From Nocardia niigatensis NBRC 100131 (GTDB taxonomy: Bacteria > Actinomycetota > Actinomycetes > Mycobacteriales > Mycobacteriaceae): a DNA stretch of 64,000 nt. Positions within the stretch are counted from its first letter, which is position 1; each line of letters starts with the position of its first letter. The notes under the pieces are model-generated. The model worked only from the letters and a program-made list of their open reading frames with translations. It did no database searches and had not been told where the DNA came from. This document shows positions 59,038 to 64,000 of this stretch, piece by piece. The DNA is taken from the NCBI RefSeq assembly GCF_000308655.1, contig NZ_BAGC01000044.1, positions 248,001 to 312,000 of the forward strand, written 5' to 3'. A program made the translations under genes and the position numbers.

Positions 59038-60525
59038 TCAGGCGCGAGCCGACGTAGTGGACTGGGAATCGGTTGCGGTGGAACCGGTTTCGGCTTCGAG
59101 CACCAGGGCTTCGGCCTCGATGACGACAGCGGCGTCGGCAGTTTCGGGAGTGAGCGCCCGCAGGCTCGGGCGGCGCATGAAGACCGCCCAGCAGACCACG
59201 CCGCACAGCACATAGAAGGCCATGAAGACCCAGAACGCGGTGGTCGCGGACTTGGTGGAGGCGTAGGAGGAGCGCAGCACCAGGTTGATGCCGACACCGC
59301 CCAGCGCGCCGATGGCGCCGACGAAGCCGATGAGCGCACCCGAGGTATTGCGGGCCCAGGCCGCGCGGGTGGCCGAATCACCTTCCAGGGAGCGGGATTT
59401 CGCCTCGAAGACCGACGGGATGATCTTGGTGACCGCGCCGTTGCCGAAACCCGAGATGACGAACAGCGCGGTGAAGCCGATGATCATGGCCACCAGCACG
59501 CCGCCCTTCGGATGTCCGGCGTGGTCACCCATGCTCGAGGCCACCGTGACCACCAGGGCCGCCACGGTCATGGCGCCGAAGGTGAACAGCGTGACCTTGC
59601 TGCCGCCGATGCGATCGGCCCACTTGCCGCCGTAGGGGCGGGCCAGCGAACCCAGCAGCGGGCCGATGAAGGCGATCTGCGCGGCGTGCAGGGTGGCCGC
59701 CGCGACGCTCGCGCCGCCGGCCTTGAAACTGATCTGCAGCACCTGGCCGAAGGCGAAGCTGTAACCGATGAAGGAACCGAAGGTGCCGATGTAGAGGAAC
59801 GCGATGGCCCAGGACTGCGGCACCCGCAGCGCCTTGATCATGTAGGACAGGTCGGCCTTCTGGTTCTTGACGTTGTCCATGTAGAGCGCCGCGCCCAGCG
59901 CCGCCACCACGATCAGGGCCAGGTAGATCGCGCACACCACCGAGGCGTTGCCGTAGGCGTTGCCCAGGGTCGCGATCACCGCGAGGCCGATCAACTGCAC
60001 CACCGGCACGCCGATATTGCCGCCGCCCGCGTTGACGCCCAGCGCCCAGCCCTTGAGCCGCTGCGGGTAGAAGACGTTGATATTGGACATCGACGAGGAG
60101 AAGTTGCCGCCGCCGAAGCCCGCGAAGGCCGCCACGACCAGGAAGGTCGTGTAGGAGGTGCCCGGCTGGTTGATGAAGTACAGCGCGAGCAGCGTCGGGA
60201 TGAGCAGCAGCAGCGCGCTCACGATGGTCCAGTTGCGACCGCCGAACTTCGCGGTGGCGACGGTGTACGGGATCCGCATGAAGCCGCCGACCAGGGTGGG
60301 CATCGCGCCCAGGAAGAACTTGCCGGCCGGGTCGATGCCGAACTTGTCGGTGGGCATGAACAGCACCATCACCGACCAGATCGACCACACCGAGAACCCG
60401 ACATGCTCGGCGAACACCGACCAGATCAGATTGCGGCGCGCGATGTCCTTACCACCGGCTTCCCAAGCCACGACATCCTCGGCATCCCAATGCTCGATGT
60501 CGCGCTTGCGGGTCAGCGTCGTCAA
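59038..60525 (-). CDS. narK: Nitrate/nitrite MFS transporter NarK
   Basis: About 495 residues with twelve transmembrane helices. NarK signatures include FAGFGGGNFSSSMSNINVFYP and GVNAGGGNIGVPVVQL (Gly-rich nitrate motifs) and the conserved substrate arginines in GFMRIPYTVA and SLARPYGGKWAD. The start is a TTG: AGGAGG lies 8 bases before the TTG at 60525 (5 before the one at 60528), and no ATG or GTG lies nearby. First gene of narK-nirBD-nnaR-cbiX. Confidence 0.93.
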   Translation of the reverse strand: MTTLTRKRDIEHWDAEDVVAWEAGGKDIARRNLIWSVFAEHVGFSVWSIWSVMVLFMPTDKFGIDPAGKFFLGAMPTLVGGFMRIPYTVATAKFGGRNWTIVSALLLLIPTLLALYFINQPGTSYTTFLVVAAFAGFGGGNFSSSMSNINVFYPQRLKGWALGVNAGGGNIGVPVVQLIGLAVIATLGNAYGNASVVCAIYLALIVVAALGAALYMDNVKNQKADLSYMIKALRVPQSWAIAFLYIGTFGSFIGYSFAFGQVLQISFKAGGASVAAATLHAAQIAFIGPLLGSLARPYGGKWADRIGGSKVTLFTFGAMTVAALVVTVASSMGDHAGHPKGGVLVAMIIGFTALFVISGFGNGAVTKIIPSVFEAKSRSLEGDSATRAAWARNTSGALIGFVGAIGALGGVGINLVLRSSYASTKSATTAFWVFMAFYVLCGVVCWAVFMRRPSLRALTPETADAAVVIEAEALVLEAETGSTATDSQSTTSARA

Positions 60526-60655
60526 CAAGAGGCCCTCCTGAAATCTGGATGGCCCCAAGGTAGAAAACGGGTATTGCGGCGATGCTGCGCGAAATGACCG
60601 ATAAATCAACGGTTGCTCACGAAATCCCAGCAAAGGGCGTGAGAACTCGCGTTAT

Positions 60656-60671
60656 GTTTCGAGCATGTGAC
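60656..60671 (-). promoter_or_regulatory. GlnR-like box upstream of narK-nirBD
   Basis: Minus-strand GTCAC (60671-60667), six bases, GAAAC (60660-60656). This matches the GlnR half-site arrangement GTNAC-N6-GNAAC. It is about 130 bp before the narK start. GlnR together with NnaR is known to control nirBD and narK in other actinobacteria; the site assignment here is by pattern only. Confidence 0.6.
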
Positions 60672-60722
60672 ACAAGGGTTTCCGGCAGCCACAAATCGCC
60701 AGAAAACGCCTGAAAACACGAA

Positions 60723-60779
60723 ACCGAGCCGGTAGGTGAGAGCCTTGCCACAAAAGCATGGCCCGAACCTCACGGCTCG
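60723..60779 (-). terminator. Terminator after the CynX/NimT-type transporter gene
   Basis: An inverted repeat (CCGAGCCG near 60723 and CGGCTCGG near 60772, continued inward by GTGAG/CTCAC with a bulge) lies 18 bp past the transporter stop at 60798. On the minus strand it is followed by TTTCGTGTTTTC, consistent with a Rho-independent terminator. Confidence 0.6.
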
Positions 60780-60797
60780 GCAACTCGAACGGTGAAT

Positions 60798-62075
60798 TTA
60801 TTTCCAGGTGTCTTCCAGCATCTGCGGCTTGCACGCCACCCAGGCGCCCGCCATCAGGATCAGGACCGCCACCACCAGGAAGGCGAACGGCGCCGGCCAA
60901 CCCCCGGTCATCGTGTGCAGCGTGCCGAACAGCAGCGGACCCACGCATGCCACGGTGTAGCCGACGCCCTGGGTGAACCCGGACAGCGCGGCCGAACCGG
61001 CGCCGGTGCGGGTCCGCAGATTGATCAGGGTCAGCGCCATCGGGAAGGTCGACGGGCCCAGACCCACCGCCAGCACCCACAGCAGCGGGGCGCTCATGGG
61101 CGCGAGCAGCAGACCGGCGAACCCGATGTAGAAGAACACCGCGCAGCCGATCACGACCGGGAACGGATTGGCCATGCGGCCCACCACGATCGGCGCGCTC
61201 AGCGCGGCCACCAGGCCGATGAGGGCGAAGATGCCGACCATGCTGCCGCCGAAGGAGGCACTGGCGCCGGCATCGCTGAAGATCGTCGGCATCCAGGTGA
61301 ACAGCGAATAGGTGATCAGCGAGGTCATGCCGAACATGAAGGCCATGCCCCAGGCCACCGGCGAGCGCCACACCTTGCCCGTGGATTCGACCGCGTCCGA
61401 AGGCAATTCGGTGGTGTCCACGCGAGCGTGGTCACGCCGCACCCGCAGCACCGCGATCCACGGCAGCGCGGCGGCGAAGGCCAGCGCGGCCCACATGCCC
61501 AGCGACAGCCGCCAGCCGTGCGCATCCGCCACCGGCACCGCGATCAGGGCCGGGAAGACGGTGCCCAGCTGCACCATCACGATGTAGACCGAACTGAGCA
61601 CGGCCAGCCGATCCGAGAAGTACCGCTTCACCAGCGGCGGGATCACGACATTGCCGATACCCATGCCGGCCAGGGCCAGCGCGGAGAAGGCGAGCAGTTC
61701 CCAGGTGGCGGGCACCAGGGCGCGGATCACCGAGCCGATGCCGGTCACGACCATGGCCACCAGGGCCGTGGCCTCCAGGCCCAGGCGCCGCGACAGCACC
61801 GGGGTCAGCAGCCCACCGAGGGCGAACATCGCGGTCGGCAGCATGCCGAACACACCGACCACCGCGGTGGAGTAGCCGATGTCATCGCCGATGCGGGCGG
61901 CGAGGGGCGTGAATGCGGTGACGGCGACACGGAGGGTGAGGGCGGACACGACGATGGCGACGAGCACGAGCAGGCGGCCCTCGAACAGGGCGCGCTTCGA
62001 CATTTCGGGGCGGAACCCGGTCGTCTCGGCGGGGGCATTGATAAGGCCCCGCTCGGGGGCCTTCGTCTCATCCAT
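60798..62075 (-). CDS. MFS transporter, CynX/NimT family
   Basis: About 425 residues with twelve predicted transmembrane helices (for example VAIVVSALTLRVAVTAFTPLAARI and GMGIGNVVIPPLVKRYFSDR). The pattern resembles CynX/NimT transporters (cyanate, 2-nitroimidazole and related anions), but the substrate cannot be read. The ATG at 62075 is chosen over upstream in-frame starts. It is divergent from the GntR gene across a palindromic region. Confidence 0.85.
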   Translation of the reverse strand: MDETKAPERGLINAPAETTGFRPEMSKRALFEGRLLVLVAIVVSALTLRVAVTAFTPLAARIGDDIGYSTAVVGVFGMLPTAMFALGGLLTPVLSRRLGLEATALVAMVVTGIGSVIRALVPATWELLAFSALALAGMGIGNVVIPPLVKRYFSDRLAVLSSVYIVMVQLGTVFPALIAVPVADAHGWRLSLGMWAALAFAAALPWIAVLRVRRDHARVDTTELPSDAVESTGKVWRSPVAWGMAFMFGMTSLITYSLFTWMPTIFSDAGASASFGGSMVGIFALIGLVAALSAPIVVGRMANPFPVVIGCAVFFYIGFAGLLLAPMSAPLLWVLAVGLGPSTFPMALTLINLRTRTGAGSAALSGFTQGVGYTVACVGPLLFGTLHTMTGGWPAPFAFLVVAVLILMAGAWVACKPQMLEDTWK

Positions 62076-62093
62076 CGTCGCAGTCACCGACAA

Positions 62094-62119
62094 ATCATAG
62101 GATGACCCGATGATATGAT
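62094..62119. promoter_or_regulatory. Possible GntR operator
   Basis: Inverted repeat ATCATA (62094-62099) and TATGAT (62114-62119), separated by 14 bp, lies in the 77-bp divergent region between the transporter and the GntR/FCD gene. Position suits an autoregulatory site. By pattern only. Confidence 0.4.
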
Positions 62120-62152
62120 GCAACGAATGTGAGGCAAGGTACGCTGTCACCC

Positions 62153-62836
62153 GTGCAACCAGTCCGGCGCACGAGCCTCATCGCCCAGGTGACCGAGCAG
62201 CTTCGTGCCGAAATCCGTTCCGGCCGTTGGGCCGTCGGCTCGCGTATCCCCACCGAACCCGAGCTCACCGAACTCACCGGCACCGGCCGCAATACCGTCC
62301 GCGAGGCCGTCCAGGCCCTCGTGCACGCCGGCATGCTCGAGCGCAGACAGGGTTCGGGCACCTACGTCATCTCCACCTCCACCCTCGGCGGCACCCTCAC
62401 CGAGTACTTCGCCGACGCCCAGCAGCGCGACGTCCTGGAACTCCGGCGGGCCCTCGACACCACCGCCGCCCGGCTCGCCGCCGAACGCCGCGACGAGACC
62501 GACATCGCCACCCTGCGGCGCGTACTCGACGAGCGAACCCGCAACTGGGACACCGACTTCGACGCCGCCATCGAGGCCGACGTGCAACTGCACCGCGCTA
62601 TCGTGGTCGCCAGCCACAATGCGGTGTACCTCGAGTTCTACGACTCGTTGCTGCCCGTCATCGCGGCCGGCATCCGGTTCCGTTCCGAGCGCGAGGGCGA
62701 GACCTACCACGACGAGCACGCCGACCTGGTGCAGGCGGTCATCGACGGCGACCCCGAGCGGGCGGCCCGCACCGCCAACTGCTTCCTCGACTCGCTCATG
62801 GCCGAATACCGGACGCTTGATACGAATTTCGAGTAA
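62153..62836 (+). CDS. GntR family regulator with FCD domain
   Basis: 227 residues. N-terminal GntR winged helix (LIAQVTEQLRAEIRSGRWAVGSRIPTEPELTELTGTGRNTVREAVQALVHAGMLERRQGSGTYV) and C-terminal FCD ligand domain (VLELRRALDTTAARLAA, DVQLHRAIVVASHN, DEHADLVQAVIDGDPERAA) with metal-binding acids and histidines. The start is GTG at 62153; a GTG at 62129 is also in frame. It probably controls the divergent MFS transporter. Confidence 0.9.
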   Translation: MQPVRRTSLIAQVTEQLRAEIRSGRWAVGSRIPTEPELTELTGTGRNTVREAVQALVHAGMLERRQGSGTYVISTSTLGGTLTEYFADAQQRDVLELRRALDTTAARLAAERRDETDIATLRRVLDERTRNWDTDFDAAIEADVQLHRAIVVASHNAVYLEFYDSLLPVIAAGIRFRSEREGETYHDEHADLVQAVIDGDPERAARTANCFLDSLMAEYRTLDTNFE

Positions 62837-62946
62837 CCGAAAGGTCACCACGCGACGCGCGGCCGGGTGAGGGCGAATTACCGTCTCCGTCACGGAAAAA
62901 CACTCGGACGTAAAACGCGCTTCCTACGGTTGGACGCGACCGCAGC

Positions 62947-62971
62947 GGTTCCCCATACGACTCGGGGAACC
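62947..62971 (+). promoter_or_regulatory. Inverted repeat upstream of the second narK
   Basis: A perfect 8-bp repeat (GGTTCCCC 62947-62954, GGGGAACC 62964-62971) with 9-bp loop, 42 bp before the narK2 ATG. It could be an operator or a leader hairpin. The whole 62837-63012 interval otherwise shows no gene. Confidence 0.45.
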
Positions 62972-63012
62972 CGTGATGAGGGCGGTCGTGACAGCCGAGA
63001 GGACAGGCGCTC

Positions 63013-64000
63013 ATGGCAACCGTAGTAGAGGCACCCGAAACCGCCATCACCTTCCAGAGACGCGGGCGGTGGATAGACCACTGGGAACCGGACAACACGG
63101 AATTCTGGGAAAACGGCGGCAAGCAAACCGCCCGTAAGAATTTGATGTTCTCGGTATTCGCCGAGAACCTCGGATTCAGCGTCTGGGTGCTGTGGGCCAG
63201 TGTGGTCACCGCCATGGGCTCGGCCGGATTCGCCTTCCTGAGCGCGAAGAATCCCGACTCGGTCAACAACGCGCTGCTGCTCACCTCCACCCCGACCCTG
63301 GTCGGCGCAGCCCTGCGCGTGCCCTACACCTTCGCCATCCCACGATTCGGCGGCCGCGCGTTCACCGCCTTCAGCGCCGCCATGCTGCTGGTACCCACCC
63401 TGGGCCTGGCGTATTTCATCAACCAGCCCTCGACCCCCATGTGGGTGTTCATGGTGCTGGCCGCGATCGCCGGTGTCGGCGGCGGCAACTTCTCGTCCTC
63501 CATGGCCAACATCAACTTCTTCTTCCCCGAGGGCAAGAAGGGCGCGGCGCTCGGCATCAATGCCGCGGGCGGCAATCTCGGTGTGGCACAGACACAATTG
63601 TTCGTGCCGCTCATCATCACGCTCGGCACCCACATCATGGCCAAGGACGCGGCCGGCTACCGGTTCGGAATCACCCTCGCGGTGCTGGTGTGGATTCCGT
63701 TCATCCTGATCGCCCTCGCCGGCGCGCTGCGCTACATGGATTCGCTGTCCGGCGCGAAATCCGATGGCACGTCCTACAAGCGGGCCCTGGCCAACCGCCA
63801 CACCTGGGTGATGGCCATCCTCTACATCGGCACCTTCGGTTCCTTCATCGGGTTCTCCTTCGCCTTCCCGACCCTGCTCAAGGCCAACTTCCCCAGCCTC
63901 GCCAAGATCGGCTGGATGGGCACGCTGGGCAACCTGGCCTTCCTCGGCGCGCTCGTCGGATCCATGAGCCGGCCCCTCGGCGGCTGGATCGCCGACAAGC
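63013..64000 (+). CDS. Second NarK-type nitrate/nitrite transporter, cut by the window end
   Basis: 329 codons are present and open to position 64000. It begins MATVVEAPETAITFQRRGRW, then NarK-like helices with the signature GVGGGNFSSSMANINFFFP and GINAAGGNLGVAQ, and the conserved arginines in ALRVPYTFAIPRFGGR and SMSRPLGGWIAD. It is a paralogue of narK at 59038-60525, oriented away from it. A nitrate/nitrite antiporter or a symporter are both possible. Confidence 0.92.
   Translation, partial: MATVVEAPETAITFQRRGRWIDHWEPDNTEFWENGGKQTARKNLMFSVFAENLGFSVWVLWASVVTAMGSAGFAFLSAKNPDSVNNALLLTSTPTLVGAALRVPYTFAIPRFGGRAFTAFSAAMLLVPTLGLAYFINQPSTPMWVFMVLAAIAGVGGGNFSSSMANINFFFPEGKKGAALGINAAGGNLGVAQTQLFVPLIITLGTHIMAKDAAGYRFGITLAVLVWIPFILIALAGALRYMDSLSGAKSDGTSYKRALANRHTWVMAILYIGTFGSFIGFSFAFPTLLKANFPSLAKIGWMGTLGNLAFLGALVGSMSRPLGGWIADK

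Noticed and set aside
57935..59215. 426-codon open frame on the plus strand
   Set aside because: Antisense shadow of nirB, whose product has all expected motifs.

Overview
The window is a high-GC actinobacterial chromosome segment, most likely from Nocardia or a close mycolic-acid-containing relative. The evidence is gene content and order. The left 22 kb keeps the same order as a well-known Mycobacterium tuberculosis block: Lon-like PDZ protease, zincin-type metalloprotease, E1-like protein, ABC1 kinase, whiB7, uvrD2, mycoredoxin, nudC, K+ channel, adnB, adnA, lipV-like hydrolase and alkyltransferase-like protein. GTG and TTG starts are common, and 1-4 bp stop/start overlaps are frequent.

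Layout. 1-4277: PPA1309-family protein, PDZ/Lon-like protease, divergent zinc metalloprotease and a ThiF/cyclodehydratase-like protein. 4358-9558: ABC1 kinase, then (minus strand) whiB7 with a complete regulatory leader, uvrD2 and a MarR regulator. 9558-12858: an EVE/SRPBCC/MarR operon, mycoredoxin, NudC and a TrkA-type K+ channel. 12969-20296: the AdnA-AdnB helicase-nuclease. 20404-24214: two alpha/beta hydrolases, an alkyltransferase-like protein, a VOC protein, a second WhiB protein and a small unknown protein. 24283-28085: a MobA-MoeA fusion between two paralogous MmyB-type regulators. 28231-29820: a decayed patch with ABC-transporter, DUF222 and YdeI fragments. 30115-37381: narGHJI nitrate reductase. 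37508-44539: small genes, a DoxX-like membrane protein, then a membrane acyltransferase beneath two tandem lipoprotein/SGNH-hydrolase pairs. 44907-52547: a five-gene catabolic operon (flavin monooxygenase, serine hydrolase, acyl-CoA synthetase, amidohydrolase, SDR) divergent from a TetR regulator. 52719-53620: an NTF2-like protein and a small secreted protein. 53774-60525: narK-nirB-nirD-nnaR-cbiX. 60798-64000: an MFS transporter, a GntR/FCD regulator and a second, truncated narK.

Nitrogen metabolism is the unifying theme of the right half. Two NarK transporters import nitrate. NarGHJI reduces it to nitrite and NirBD reduces nitrite to ammonium. The MobA-MoeA fusion fits molybdenum-cofactor supply, the sirohydrochlorin chelatase fits siroheme supply for NirB, and a HemD-like winged-helix protein (NnaR type) plus a GlnR-like box would control the set.

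The most unusual structure is at the two ends of narH. Between narG and narH there are three tandem 61-bp units. Each is a complete 19-codon mini-ORF that ends in a copy of the NarG C-terminus and carries a ribosome-binding site for the next start. Between narH and narJ lies a 58-codon mini-ORF that is a truncated copy of the narJ start fused to a copy of the narH end. Lysine codon use changes sharply inside narH. The whiB7 leader (WhiB7-type promoter, leader ORF, terminator hairpin) and the tandem lipoprotein/SGNH pairs are further points of interest.
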